Notes: a model not told the origin generated them from the letters alone. DNA of 64,000 bases from Chaetoderma sp. LZ-2023a (GCA_034401795.1 JAVVLW010001273.1:1-64000), one strand, 5' to 3'. Shown: positions 35,195-46,889, numbered from the stretch's first letter. Numbers and translations: made by a program.

Positions 35195-35270
35195 CTTTCA
35201 AAATAATCAACAGTTTTCCTGCATGGGTGCCTTGAAAATGAGATATGAGGAATTCATCGGTGAATGGGTT
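35195..35270. mobile_element. M2 foldback MITE, right half
   Basis: TTTCAAAATAATCAACAG followed by CTTGAAAATGAGATATGAGG and a GGGTTAA end, as at 19,940-20,015. Confidence 0.7.
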
Positions 35271-35456
35271 AATGGTCGATTAGTGAAAAACTCATTAAGA
35301 AAATTCCATTTTTTGTTTACTGAATCTCCATTTGCAGCCCAAGAGAAGACTTGTAGAACGTTTATAACTGGAATCGGTTACTGTGTCAGGCATTTATTAT
35401 AAATTTTCAAAATATTTTTTTTCTTGGCCTGCATGCACATGTACACTCCTTAACCC
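35271..35456. mobile_element. M1 foldback MITE, diverged
   Basis: CTCCATTTGCAGCCCAAGAG and TCTTGGCCTGCATGCACATG arms with a decayed centre; it abuts the next copy. Confidence 0.7.
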
Positions 35457-35660
35457 TTTAACCCTTGAATTTGTTCAAGAAAATTTAAATTTTCTCATAG
35501 AAAATGTCCATTTGCAGACTAAGAGAAGACTATTTTTGACAATTTGCCACTGGAATGACTGTCAAAACTAGTCTTCTCTTGGTCTGCAAATGGACATTTA
35601 TCAAGAGCACAGCAGAAGCTGGTTTTGGCTGATATGAGGGCTAATGGGTTTAAAGGTTAA
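35453..35660. mobile_element. M1 foldback MITE
   Basis: TTAACCCTTTAACCCTTGAA at the left and a GATATGAGGGCTAATGGGTT end at the right, closing at TTAA 35,657-35,660. Part of the central palindrome is missing. Confidence 0.87.
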
Positions 35661-35858
35661 CCCTTGCCACTCTGATGTCAATATTTTACTCTGTCAATAT
35701 CAAAGAAACTGGTGTACATTTTTCAACAATTTTGTTGGAAGATGTTGCTGTCTACGACAGCACCATCTCCAAAGTTAATTTGTTGAAAAATGTACACCGG
35801 TTAGTCTTAATTTAATTTGAAATTTAAAAATTTTGACACCAGAGTGCTATGGGTTAAG
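35657..35858. mobile_element. M3 foldback MITE with TTAA borders
   Basis: TTAA-CCCTTGCCACTCTGATGTC at the left and TTTTGACACCAGAGTGCTAT-GGG-TTAA at the right. It shares its left TTAA with the preceding M1 copy. Confidence 0.9.
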
Positions 35859-36149
35859 ACCGTAACGTCATAAGTATTATAGGACCTATGCAACCTAGAG
35901 ATTTATAAGAGAAAAACATTACTGCAATCAGGCAAGGAAAATGCTTCTAAGTTGCATCCGGATATTATTTGTCTCCAAGCAACTCACCGCATTGTGACTC
36001 TTTATGGATAAAGCCTCTATAGAGCGATATGCAGTGTGAAGTTTTCAAAGTTTTCACATGTTTTCCTAGATTCTAGTTGCCAATATCCATGATCTTGATT
36101 TATCTCCCTTAGTACATGTGAGCAGTTGGCAACTCTTTGATCGAGCTTG

Positions 36150-36500
36150 AATGGATGAATCCGATCTGTCACTCAAGTATATGATATCATAGTCAATTAT
36201 GTCACATGTAGGCTGACGCAACAATAATAATTGACAGAGATACTCTGTTGTTAAGCTGGAATAGTCTGTCAATTGTACGAATTGTATATCTTTACTACTT
36301 AATAACCATTCTGTTTAATATTTTGAAACTAATTTGACTGTGTGCTGTTGCTGTAGCAACAGTGCACAGTCAAATTAGTTTCAAAATATTTAACAGCTTT
36401 AACCTGTATAATTTTCTGTAATTTGAGATTCAGGGAGTTCAGGGTTCGATTGATCCCAACATGGACAAAGCATGGGTGGAGCTTAGCTAGGGATGGGCGG
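36150..36500. repeat. Dispersed repeat with M2 foldback core
   Basis: The core at 36,309-36,397 is TTTTGAAACTAATTTGACTG and its mirror CAGTCAAATTAGTTTCAAAA around CTGTTGCTGTAGCAACAG. The flanks match those at 3.4-3.8 kb. Confidence 0.85.
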
Positions 36501-36994
36501 TGCATTGCTAAAAGTGTAATCATCCATAGCGTGCTCATCTCTCATTACTCACATCCTTCCCTTCCGGTATAAGTAAGCTGGAATGATGAAGATGAGGACG
36601 ACAGCCAATGCACAAATTCAAAGGATTGCCAACACTGAATCAAATTATTGCCATCAGACAATGAAATGGTTCTAAATTGCATCGAGATCTTACTGATCTT
36701 CAAGCGGCTCACTGCAACGATAGAATTGATTTCTATGATGCTTTAAGAAAATTGCTACAATATACTGATTAATTAAGTGTCATTGAGAGTTGATTGCACT
36801 GCACATTCTGATTGTTTGCCATCACGCAACCAGACTACTTACACAGCGTTTAGGTTCGCTATTACTATTACACTCAGATATTCACAGGAACACTACATTT
36901 ACTGTCATGTTTTGTGGCAACAGGATGGCTTTAATTGCATATGCATTAATTTCTAGCTATGCCCTGCGCATTTGCAGCTAGCTATACAGGTCAG
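36501..36994. other. No gene seen
   Basis: AT-rich; no recognisable coding potential. Confidence 0.4.
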
Positions 36995-37230
36995 CTGTTG
37001 AATAAATTTGAGAATAATCTGAATGGGAACTGCAGCTTGAGCTCCCAGTCAAAATTAGTTTCAAAATATTCAAAAGAATGTTTATTAAATTATAACTTCA
37101 CAAACGACATCCAATTCAGATGGTCATTTATCAGACTTTTCCCCATTTATGAGAGACCTACGCTATTTGATTGTGACGTCAGCTAACGAGTGACCTATAT
37201 TGATTATGATGTCAGATACTTGAGTAACGG
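36995..37230. repeat. Dispersed repeat with M2 core, inverted copy
   Basis: The core (CAGTCAAAATTAGTTTCAAA) is followed by ATGATGTCAGATACTTGAGT, the mirror of the outer flank of the 3.4 and 36.2 kb copies. The same TGACATCAGATACTTGAGT word recurs at about 59,043. Confidence 0.7.
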
Positions 37231-37427
37231 ATGATACCCATCATTGCCTTGTTGTTTACCAGATTTCACTTTATTTTTAACAATAGAATCTTTACGCCAT
37301 TTTTTTCATATATATAATTCATATTTGCCTAGAAACTATAATCCCAACAATGATATCATACACAGAAATCACGTGCAGTGAAATACTTTTCAAAATATTG
37401 GAGTGAGATTTACCACAATTCTGGGGT

Positions 37428-37670
37428 CTAACCCTTTAATGGCCAGGCTCTCCAAAACTGGCCTGTGTAGTTATCTTTAAGAATTTTGATTCACAGGCTA
37501 AAAGGTTTTTTAAATTTACCAATAGAAACGCCTGGTTTGATAAACAAGCCAGTTATGCTATTCCATTGGTAAATGTTCAAAAGTTGTTCTTTCTTAGCCT
37601 GCATATTAATGGATATTCACCAAAAAACATTTTGATTTCTTTTTTAACAAACATGATCAGAAAACGGTTA
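37428..37670. mobile_element. M1 foldback MITE, diverged
   Basis: TAACCCTTTAATGGCCAGGC at the left. The central palindrome (AATTTACCAATAGAAACGCC / GCTATTCCATTGGTAAAT) is decayed. Confidence 0.75.
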
Positions 37671-37696
37671 CGAAACAATAGAGGGATCCTTTTCTT

Positions 37697-37965
37697 GCTA
37701 AGCCCTGCCCATTTCTAGCTAAGATCCACCATTTCTAGCTAAGCTCTACTCATTTCCAGCTAAGCTCTGCCCATTTCTAGCTAAGCCCTGCCCATTTCTA
37801 GCTAAGCTCTGCCCATTTCTAGCTAAGCCCTGCCCATTTCTAGCTAAGATTCACCCATTTCTAGCTAAGCTCTGCATATTTCTAGCTAAGTTCTACCCTT
37901 TTCTAGCTAAGCTCTGCCCTTTTCTAGCTAACCTCTTCCCATTTCGAGCTAAGCTCTGCCCACTT
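37697..37965 (+). repeat. 21-bp minisatellite, about 12-13 units
   Basis: Tandem repeats of CTAAGCTCTGCCCATTTCTAG with few changes per unit. The unit is a short motif (TTTCTAGCTAAGCTCCA) that occurs once or twice in the M2-containing dispersed repeat elsewhere, so this is a local expansion of that motif. Confidence 0.92.
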
Positions 37966-38039
37966 TGATCATGCGCTGGAATCGATTTATCTACTTTGAA
38001 ACCTGAATTGCCCGAGTCCCAATTTCAAGGTAATGGACC

Positions 38040-38345
38040 TTTCCAGTTTTAGCTATGCTCCACCCATCTCTATCTAAGCTTCACCCACACTTCGCCGTGT
38101 TGGGATTGATCAATCCCTGAATTCCATAACTATCAATTTTCTGAAACCTATACAGGTAAGCTGTTGAATATTTTGAAACTAATCAGTTTCAAAACATTCA
38201 ACAGAATATTTATTAAATATTAAGACATACAATTCGCACAACAACGCATGGCCTGTCTTCAAACATGCGTTCGCGACGTATGTATTGGCGTCATTCATTA
38301 TGATGTCATTCTACACGTCAAGTAGTTGATTATGATGTCATAGGA
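38040..38345. repeat. Dispersed repeat with short M2 core, inverted copy
   Basis: The core CTGTTGAATATTTTGAAACT directly meets its mirror at about 38,160-38,205 with almost no loop. The flanks are reverse complements of those at 3.4-3.8 kb. Confidence 0.8.
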
Positions 38346-38354
38346 TGGGTTATA

Positions 38355-38490
38355 TGTTGAGGACCATAGATAGTATGGATAGCCTGCTTAGGGCACATAT
38401 TCTACTCAGTTATGTGTCCTCAAAGACCCAGTTATTTCAATAAAACTCTGGTGCTTCACTTGATACCCAAAACACCCTTGTCTGTCTTTG
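38355..38490 (+). mobile_element. Candidate solo LTR (uncertain)
   Basis: A ~136-bp TG...CA-bounded segment with an AATAAAACTCTGGTGCTTCA polyadenylation-like stretch near its end, as in short LTRs. No partner copy or target duplication is found in this window. Confidence 0.25.
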
Positions 38491-38654
38491 TTCATCTACC
38501 GCCCCTTGCATGAGGCTGGGGGTGGGGGTGGGGTCCTCTTCCCCCATCCTGGCATTAATTTATTAAAATATGGCTCACATATAGTCATTGAAAATTACTA
38601 TTATTCTAAAGCTCCTGGGCAGAACACTACCCTGAAACATACGGTAAGTCAGAT

Positions 38655-38755
38655 AATCATAAATTTCCAAATACAGTTTTCTCTTGGCCTGCATATGGAT
38701 AGTCGCTAAACAAAATCTTTTTTATTTCTTGATTAATATTGATCATTAAATGGCT
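38655..38755. mobile_element. M1 foldback MITE, one arm
   Basis: AATTTCCAAATACAGTTTTC then TCTTGGCCTGCATATGGATA and ATTAAATGG at the end. Confidence 0.65.
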
Positions 38756-38929
38756 ACAAGTATTGCGTAGATCACACCCCTTATCATAGCTTTATTCATA
38801 ATCATTATCGCATTCGATCCAAGTCTGTGTATTTGTGTCAAACTACTACAAGACGTAACAAGCGTTCTGTAAGTATTGCTTTGCAATACATGTCCCCTAC
38901 CTGGTGATATAAATCTTTAGAGATTGATA

Positions 38930-39600
38930 GTCATAAACTCCACTAAAAATTGACAGAAGCAACTGAAACTCGAACTTGATCTGTAACTTCTAATAACATA
39001 GCAATAATCCAAGTTTCAGTTATATATGGTGAAGGAGACGGAAAAAGTCTTGAAAGCTGATATGTTTGTATTTCATAAGTCGAAAGGGTACAAAACTCCA
39101 TCAAAAAATGATGCAAACGCCTGAAACTCAAACTTGGTCTGTAATTTCCCACAATAAAGTAATGTACCAATTCTCAGTTGAATATCTTGAAAGACTGCGA
39201 GAAAAAGGGTGGAAAACTAATATTTTTTGCATTTCATAAGATGAAAGGGGCATAATTCCATGAAAAATTGACGAAAATGTCTCAAACTCGAACTTGCTCT
39301 GTAACCCCTTATACTAAAGGGATGCTTAAATATCTTGAAGGAGTGCGAAAAAAAGTGCGGAAAGCTGATATATATATATATATTTTTTTTAATCGAAAGG
39401 GGACAGAACTCCATCAAAAATTCACACATACGCCTGAAACTCGAACTTGGTCTATAACTTCTCATAACAAAGCAATATACCAATTCTCAGTTGAATACCT
39501 TGAAGGACTGCGAAAAAAGTGCGGAAAACCAACTGCGACAGACGGATGGACAGATGGACAGACAGACAGACAGAGTGCAAACCTATAGTCACCCCGGTCT
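38930..39600 (+). repeat. Four tandem copies of a ~155-165-bp unit with GACAGACAGAC tail
   Basis: The words ACTCCATCAAAAA, CTGAAACTCGAACTTGGTCT and TCTCAGTTGAATA recur at intervals of about 150-165 bp. The block ends in ACAGACGGATGGACAGATGG then CCGGTCTTACCAGTAGGAGA. It looks like a molluscan dispersed repeat with internal tandem units. Confidence 0.85.
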
Positions 39601-39710
39601 TACCAGTAGGAGACTAATAAAGCATAGCAAAGTGAAGAAATAAAAAATGCCAAAACTTTTTGCCAAAATGACTAATTTCTCGTTTCATATTCATTAATAC
39701 AATACAACAT

Positions 39711-39747
39711 TCATTCATTCATTCATTCATTCATTCATTCATTCATA
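39711..39747 (+). repeat. (CATT)n microsatellite
   Basis: A CATT run of about 9 units. Confidence 0.95.
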
Positions 39748-39779
39748 ATAAATATTAATGACAAGAATTCTGCAGAATT

Positions 39780-40262
39780 AAATGTCTCACCTGTCTCCTG
39801 TTTATCAATGTGACCTTGACCTTTGACCTTGTGACCTCAATGTTATAATGCTGCTTCCTAAAATTATAGGTAACTATACATTCAAGATTAATTATTCCAA
39901 TAGGATTAACCAATCTTGAAATATAAATGTAAATGATTTGCTAAATGGAAAAACTTAACGTTGAAAAATCAAAGCACAAATAGCAATGTCAGAATGGCCT
40001 TCACCTTTGATCTAATGACCTGACCATCATCATGCTGCCTCGGTATGGTATATGAGACCATGTGTTCCAGTTTGGTTCTAGTAGGATTAAGTAGTACTAA
40101 AATAGGCAAACACAAAAATGTAACATTGGAAAAACAGACATGGCAGAGGGCAAATATTACGGTTACGATAACCTTGACCCTGGACCTAGTGCTGTCACTA
40201 TCAGCACGCAGCTTCATTATATTATTGTATAGGGAACCCTTTGGGTCAGGTGAGCTAACAAT
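39780..40262 (+). repeat. Dispersed repeat with TGACCTTTGACC words
   Basis: Contains TGACCTTGACCTTTGACC at about 39,811, further diverged versions at about 39,999 and 40,170, and ends in GGGTCAGGTGAGCTAACA. This is a distinct subtype of the CAGGTGAGCT-ended repeats; another copy is at 46,640-46,860. Confidence 0.7.
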
Positions 40263-40403
40263 ATTACATTCATTCATTTATTTAATATTCCATTTGTTCA
40301 TTCATTTAAGATTTTCTTCATTCAATTTTGTTGCATTTTACCCATCAGTCCTTCCACCCACCCATCCATTTATTCACAGATTTACTTGCTTTTACCATTA
40401 TAT

Positions 40404-40560
40404 TCTCATTCCCCTCAAACACATGGCCATCAATTCATCCATCCATCCATCTACCCACTCACACATACCCATCCACAGAAGCATGCATGCACATCCACAC
40501 ACGCACGCACGCACACACATCAATCCCTCCATCTATCTATCTGTCCATCCATCCACACAC
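40404..40560 (+). repeat. (CATC)n / (CA)n-rich low-complexity tract
   Basis: CATCCATCCATC and CACGCACGCACACAC runs. The 198-codon open frame spanning 40,045-40,641 is a product of this composition and of the preceding repeat, not a gene. Confidence 0.9.
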
Positions 40561-40974
40561 AAAGCACGCAATATTCAGGCTTATTATATGTATAATTATT
40601 GTGAACTAGCTAGCATGATAATATGTGAGCATTTTCTGTAACATTGTTAATACTTGCTCAACTTTACAAAGGAATGCAGAATTCACCAGAAATCATGATC
40701 TTCGCTACAGTAGAGTTGCCGTAATAAGGTCAGCGCATTAAAAGTCACGTATAGCTCTGGCAAGCATTGCTCTTAATCCTGATTAGTCCGCTTTGATAAA
40801 AGAGTTTCGCTGTACCATGCGCATCATCTTCTAAAGATTATGATATGGAGACGAGAAATCCGGGGCTGATACAACAACATCGCTGAAAGGCTTTGTTCCA
40901 GAATAAGCTTCAATTGTTGAGGGTGAAGATAGAATCATCAATGCCTGACAGTAGATATTCCAATGCATCGATTA
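40561..40974. other. No gene seen
   Basis: AT-rich, without recognised elements. Confidence 0.4.
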
Positions 40975-40994
40975 ATTGTAGGAAATGTAATACA

Positions 40995-42895
40995 AGAGGA
41001 CCACCGGGCCCCGTATCACTCACCTGGAATTATTGGCCACTGGCACAAACAAACAAAAACGGATGACTACTGGAAAAGTTTATCAATCTCATTTCTGTGA
41101 TGAAGGTTTATCCAAGTTTTCTTAAAATTGGCCCACTGGTTAATATGAAGTCTTTTATATGATTTTTCCCGGAAATGTTCAGAAAATCCAAGATGGCCAA
41201 CAAACAACATAAATTTTGATTGATCCACGACGGCCATGTTTTTTTTTATGTATCAACTTTCCACCAAATTTCAGCCTGATCTGTTTAAGGCTATTGGAGT
41301 TGTTTTTGTGAAAACTAGGTCATCCAAGATGGCTGTTGAAACTTTTGGCCAATCAAGTACTCTGAACAAACTTGGTTCAGCTGTTGCCCCAGATGATGCT
41401 TCATGAGTTTTAAATCAATCCGTCAAGCAGTTGCGGAGATTTAAAAATTTCTAAAAATCTGCAAAAATCCAAAATGGCTGCCAGTCAAATTGGCCACTCA
41501 TTTGAACAAACATGGATCTTTATGCCCTAATGATGCGTCCTGCCAAATATAACTGAAACCAGCTCAATAGTTTTTGAGAAGGCATTTCCTATTGCTTTGG
41601 TGTGGGATTTTTTTGCCAGGAAAAAGATTCAAGATGGGCACCAAACTGTTTATCCAACAGTTTCGAAAGTGAAAATTTGAAATTATCATACCCAAAATCC
41701 TATAGAAAACCAATTTCAATCCATCAAATATTAAAGTCCAATATGGCCACCAAACACCCTACATTTAATTGGTCCATGGCGGCAATGTTTTTTACCGATC
41801 AACATCCCTTGAACGAACTTTAATGGCCCTTAGGCCCTAATCATATCTCCCAAATTTGGGCTCGATCCATTCAGTGGTTCTGGAGAATTTGTTTTCGCAA
41901 AAATACTGGTAGATCATCCAAGATGGTCACTGAACCATTTCATCGATCAAGTTCACTTCAACAAACTTGGTTCAGCTCTTTGCGCTAGATGATATTTCAT
42001 GAGTTTTTAATCATTCCCAACAAGTGGTTTAGGAGATTTTTAAAGATGTTTCTAAAAATCAGTAAAAATCCAAAATGGCTGCTGGCCAAAGTGGCCGATC
42101 GACTTCCTTTGAACAAACTCGGATCTCTATGCTGTAAGGATCCTTCCTGCTAAATATAATTGAAATTGGCCCAGTGGTTCTAGACAGTTTCAAAATAATA
42201 ATTATAAGATAAATTTGAAATCAGCATACCCACAAACCTATATAAAAGCAATTTTGGCTTCAAAATTCAAATAAAACAAGCGGCCCAAGGGGCCTGTAAT
42301 GCTCACATGGAACATAGGCATTTCAACTAGAAAGCCATCGCCTATAAGTATTGGGAGCACCATAAGGCTTTGGACAGAATTGTAACAAGAACACAGTGGC
42401 CATCTTTTGTAATGTATAAACTTCCCTTGAACAAATTTTAATGTCGCTTAGTCCCTAATCATCTCTCTCAAACTTTGGCACAATCCATTCAGCAGTTTTG
42501 GAGTTGTTTTCGTGAAATTAGATCATCCAAGATGGCTGTCCAAGCATTTGTTCTATCAAGTTCCTTCGAGAAACTTGGTTCAGCTGTTCTCCTAGATGAT
42601 GTATCATTAATTGCAAATCAATCCCCTGAACGGATTCGTAGAAGATTTTTAAAGCCTTTTGTAAAAATCAGCCAAAATCGAAAATGGTCCGTGGCCAAAT
42701 TGGCCAATAGGCTTGGTTTGAATAAAGTTGGATCTCTGTGCCCCTAAGGATGCTTCCTGCCAAATATAATTGAAATCGACTCAGTCGCTCTTGAGAAGTC
42801 ATTTAAAGAAAAAGTTGATGGATGACGGACAGATTACAGATGGTCGCCATAAGCTCACTTGACGATTCTGGGCAAGAGAGCTAAAAATCCAATAT
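40995..42895 (+). repeat. Long dispersed repeat with ~600-bp internal tandem units
   Basis: The start resembles AAGAGGACCACCGGGCCCCG with CTCACCTGG; the end is AAGCTCACTTGACGATTC and GAGAGCTAA. Within it the landmark TTGGTTCAGCTGTT(G/C) recurs at about 41,366, 41,968 and 42,578. A second start-like word (CAAGCGGCCCAAGGGGCCTG) lies at 42,275, so this may be more than one nested copy. Similar sequence resumes at 45,302. Confidence 0.75.
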
Positions 42896-42918
42896 GGCCG
42901 CCAAATATGCTACGTTTT

Positions 42919-45301
42919 CTTAAACATTGAGTTATAGTTAGGAACATTTTGTTCAATATGGTACATCGGAAATGTGACTATAGTTTCGTTAATACTCGGC
43001 AATACTCAGTAATATCCGTGGCTTGGAATTCTGTGAGCACGGATGACGTAATGGCTTAGACACGGAAGAGAAGTGAGCATTCGGTAACAAGCGAGTGTCC
43101 GATCAAGCTGAGGAAGCTATACCTTATTAATGTGCAAGTAAGTTACCATGAGTGTTTTTTTCATGGTAGCAGAGCATGGTTCAAAGTTACAGTAATTTTG
43201 CGATGTGTAGTAGTGAAAATGTCATGAATCTAAAACGAAAGTTAGCGATTCTCGGAAGTACGATAGTGTTATTAGCGTTATTAGCAAATGTTGTTGTGAA
43301 TACAAACAAAATGGCATCTAGTGGAAGTTACAAATCACCACCGATCGTTGATGAATTCAAGCCCTACAGCCGATGGGTTGAAAAAATTAAGGTATGGCAA
43401 ATTGTAACTGACTTAGCAAAGAACAAACAAGGACCAGCACTAGGATTGTCCTTACCTGAACATGATTCGATCTGTGATAAGGTATTCAGTGAATTGCCAG
43501 TTGACGAACTCCATAAGGATAATGGTGTAGAAACATTAATTACGTTTTTGGATGCTATTTATAAAAAAGATGAACTAGATGATATAAACCACCACCCGCA
43601 ACGGCAGCCATGTTCGTGGGATGACATAATGGCACTGATTTGGATAGACATATGGATGGATACACAGACAAATGGGAGCTAACAATTATAAACTAGCCAC
43701 ATGAGATTACTAACCTATTCAATAACACATTCAAGTAGAAGGTTTAGTTATTGAATGATAATAACCAAAGATAATGGGCACAATCTTGTTTGACCATCTC
43801 AAAACAGAAATGACATGACATTTATTGTACCATTTAATTAATCTATATTAAATAATGTACATTTCCCTAGAAACATAGCCAATGTTCCTATGAAGTTTCG
43901 TCACAATATTCCAAGAAAAAATAAAGTTATTGAACAAAGGCCCAAAATTTGCACGGACGGATGGACGGACACAAATTCAGAGACAAAGGGATGGAGGGAT
44001 GGACTGCCTGACCCTCAAATTAAGGTGCATTTCCCTACTACCCTACTACCATAGCTAACCTTCCCATGAAGTTTTGTCACAATACTCCAAGCAAAGATAA
44101 AGTTATTTTTATGAAAACCCAAAATTTGCACGGACGGACGGATACAAATTCAGAGACAAAAGGATGGATGGACGGAGGGACGGGATGACTGACCTTCAAA
44201 CAAGGTGCATTTCCCTGCTACCATAGCCAACCTTCCCCTGAAGTTTCATCACAATACTCCAAGCAAAAATAAAGTTATTGAACGAAAACCCAAAATTTGC
44301 ACGGACGGACAGACACAAATTCAGAGACAAAGGGATGGACGGACGGAGGGACGGGCTGACTGACCCTCAAACTAAGGTGCACTTGCCTACTACCCTAGCC
44401 AACCTTCCCATGAAGTGTTGTCACAATATTCCAAGCAAAAGTAGTTATCGAAAACCTGTGTGTGTGATGGACGCACGCACAGATGGATGGACAGACGCAC
44501 GCATAGACGGAGGGAAGTGAAAACAGGGGGGGGGGGGGAAATTATCCTCCGCATATGAATCTTACACAACTTTTGATAGATAAGAAAACAAGTGAAATAT
44601 CCATGGAAAATTATGTCACAAACTTTATAATAAAACTAAGAAAAACAATATGACCTTGCCTGAAGCAGTTTTAGCATTCAAACTATTAGATGGATCAGGT
44701 TTAGACCACAAAGAGAGACAACTCATATTGACAGGTGTCGGTTATAACGACACCGCTACTTTGTTCAAACAAAGTGTATTACATTGCAAGACGAAGATAT
44801 GGTTCTGGTCGTTACAATTCACGCAGTCGTAGCAGATTCACGCGAAATAATGCTAGGTATTCAGGCAGTAGAAGAATATCTTTCAGTGGTAGAGGATACA
44901 GAGAACAATCTGAATCAGAAGTAAATAGTAAGCATCTTCTAAATCCGGTAGGAGCTGATGGTAGAACAATGAAATGTATTACATGTGAATCTATTTTACC
45001 CTTTGCAAAAGATTGCCCACACTCATATAAAAATATTGAAAAATCTAAGTGTGAACTTAAAGATGAAGAGGCTGTTTTATTCACGGGAAACATGCCTCAG
45101 GAAATGAGTGTTAGTTAGTATAGCCATGAACTCCGCCGTTCTAGATAGTGCATGTAATTCAACAGTTACTGGACAAACATGGATGAACTGCTATTTAGAG
45201 ACACTTGGTCCAGATAAACTAGCTCGTGTAGTTAGACAAAAAAGTGACACAGTTTTTAGATTTGGAGGAGGGGAACGTTTGCAATCTAAAGAAAAGATAA
45301 C
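42919..45301 (+). mobile_element. Copia-like LTR element, partial (fossil)
   Basis: Inserted in the dispersed repeat; ACGTTTT occurs on both sides (42,912-42,918 and 45,302-45,308). The parts recognised in order are an LTR end at about 43,163, a primer-binding site TGGTAGCAGAGC (43,164-43,175) like that of many copia elements (initiator-Met tRNA), an N-terminal gag segment (YKSPPIVDEFKPYSRWVEKI), a second gag segment after a tandem array (LPEAVLAFKLLDGSGLDHKE), and a protease-like segment (AVLDSACNSTVTGQTWMNCY). No reverse transcriptase or integrase part is recognised. Broken, with several breaks. Age is hard to judge. Confidence 0.75.
43850..44530 (+). repeat. Four tandem copies of a ~172-bp unit inside the copia-like fossil
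   Basis: GTGCATTTCCCTACTACC, GTCACAATACTCCAAGCAAA and CCAAAATTTGCACGGACGGA recur about every 172 bp, each with a GGACGGAGGGACGGG-type stretch. The block ends in a poly-G run at 44,527-44,539. Its structure is like the block at 38.93-39.6 kb. Confidence 0.9.
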
Positions 45302-46455
45302 ACGTTTTGATTGGCCCATAGTGGCCATGTTTCTTTACACAGCTACTTCCCTTGAACAAACTTGGTGCATATTCGTACGAAAATGCTTTAAAATAAAATT
45401 GTTAAAACTATATTACGTACAAATTTATACAATTTTTTTAAGTCGTGAAATTGAATCAGCGACACAACCATAGTGCCTAATCTTATCTCCCAAATTCCAG
45501 CCTGATCCATTCAGTTGATCTGGAGAAGTAATTTTTGCGAAAACAAGGTCAACCAAGATGGCCGCCGAAGCATTGGACCAATCACGTTACCTTGAACAAT
45601 CTTGATTCAGCTGTTGCCATAGTTGATATTTTATGAGCTTGAATCAATCCCCCAGAAAAATTGGCCGATCTGCTTAGTTTGAACAAACTTGGATCTCTAT
45701 GCCCTAAGGATGCTTTCTGCCAAATATAATTGAAATTGGGTTCTTGAGAAGACATTTTACATATCTTATTGCCTTAGTATGAGAGTTTGGGCCGGAAAAT
45801 TATCCACAGAGATTGTCACCAAAACGTTTATCTGCCAGTTTCTAAAATGGTAAAATTGAAATCAGCATACCCAAAAACATATATAAAACCAATTTCTGCT
45901 TTAAAGCCCATCAAATAAAAAAACTCAATATGACCGTCAACCAAGCTACATTTAATTGGTCCATGGCGGTCATGGTTTTTTTTACGGATAACTTCCATTG
46001 AACAAATTTTTAATAACCCTAAGTGCATATCTCACAACTTTTAGCCCGATCCGTACAGCGGTTCTGGAGTTGTTTTCGCGATAACTAGATCATCCAAGAT
46101 GACCACCACACCCGCCAAAGCATTTAGCCAATCAAGTTCCCTTGAACAAATATGGTTCAGCTATTGTCTTGGATGATCTTTCATGAGTTTTAAGTTGATC
46201 ATCCAGGTGGTTTTTGAGAAAATTTTGAAAGACATTGCTAAAGATAGGCCAACATCCAAGATGGCCGGCGGCGGATCTGTTTCCTTTTAACAGACTTGGA
46301 TCTCTATGCCATAAGGAAGCTTCTTGTCAAATTTGGTTGAAATCAACCCGATGGTTCGTGAGTTGTTTAAAGAAAAAGTTGATGGATGACAGACTGATGG
46401 ACAACGGAGGGACAGGCAACAGCCGGTCACCACGGCATAACTTTACTTAGCCTTT
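45302..46455 (+). repeat. Dispersed repeat continued, ending in CAGGTGAGCT hairpin
   Basis: A continuation of the repeat interrupted at 42.9 kb, with about two of the ~600-bp units. It ends in ACTTAGCCTTTGAGGCCAGG and TGAGCTAA. Confidence 0.75.
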
Positions 46456-46880
46456 GAGGCCAGGTGAGCTAAAAATTCAAATTCTGTATGCGAGTTTGAA
46501 CATCTACTGACATAGGATTATTCCACACAGGTTTGGTTGAAATTGGCCTAGCGGTTAATGTGGCATAGTCTTTTAAAGCAAAAGTTGATGGATGCATGGA
46601 CAATGGATGGACTATGGATGGTTGTCATAGCATGAGCTCATTTGGCCATGACCTTTGACCATGTGTCCCCATTGTCATTATGCTCACTTGCAATGGTATA
46701 GGTAACCACGTGTTCAATAAGAAAGATTGGATGGCAACGGCAACAAGGATGCCATTGAGACTGATGCCAATGAAGGACAAACCACACCAACCTAATTCTA
46801 AGTTTCACCAATATTAAAAGCCAACATAATTTGTTTTCCCTGGCAGGTGAGCTAATAACCCAATGTTGACATTGGGCTAT
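46456..46880 (+). repeat. Dispersed repeat, TGACCTTTGACC subtype
   Basis: Contains GGCCATGACCTTTGACCATG and ends with CCTGGCAGGTGAGCTAATAA. Confidence 0.65.
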
Positions 46881-46889
46881 GTGATGAAC

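Noticed and set aside
37697-37965. CRISPR-like or regulatory array
   Set aside because: Simple 21-bp head-to-tail minisatellite without spacers.
40045-40641. 198-codon plus-strand open frame
   Set aside because: Its second half is translated CATC/CACA microsatellite (Pro/His/Ser-rich) and its first half is a dispersed repeat; the other frames are open for the same reason.
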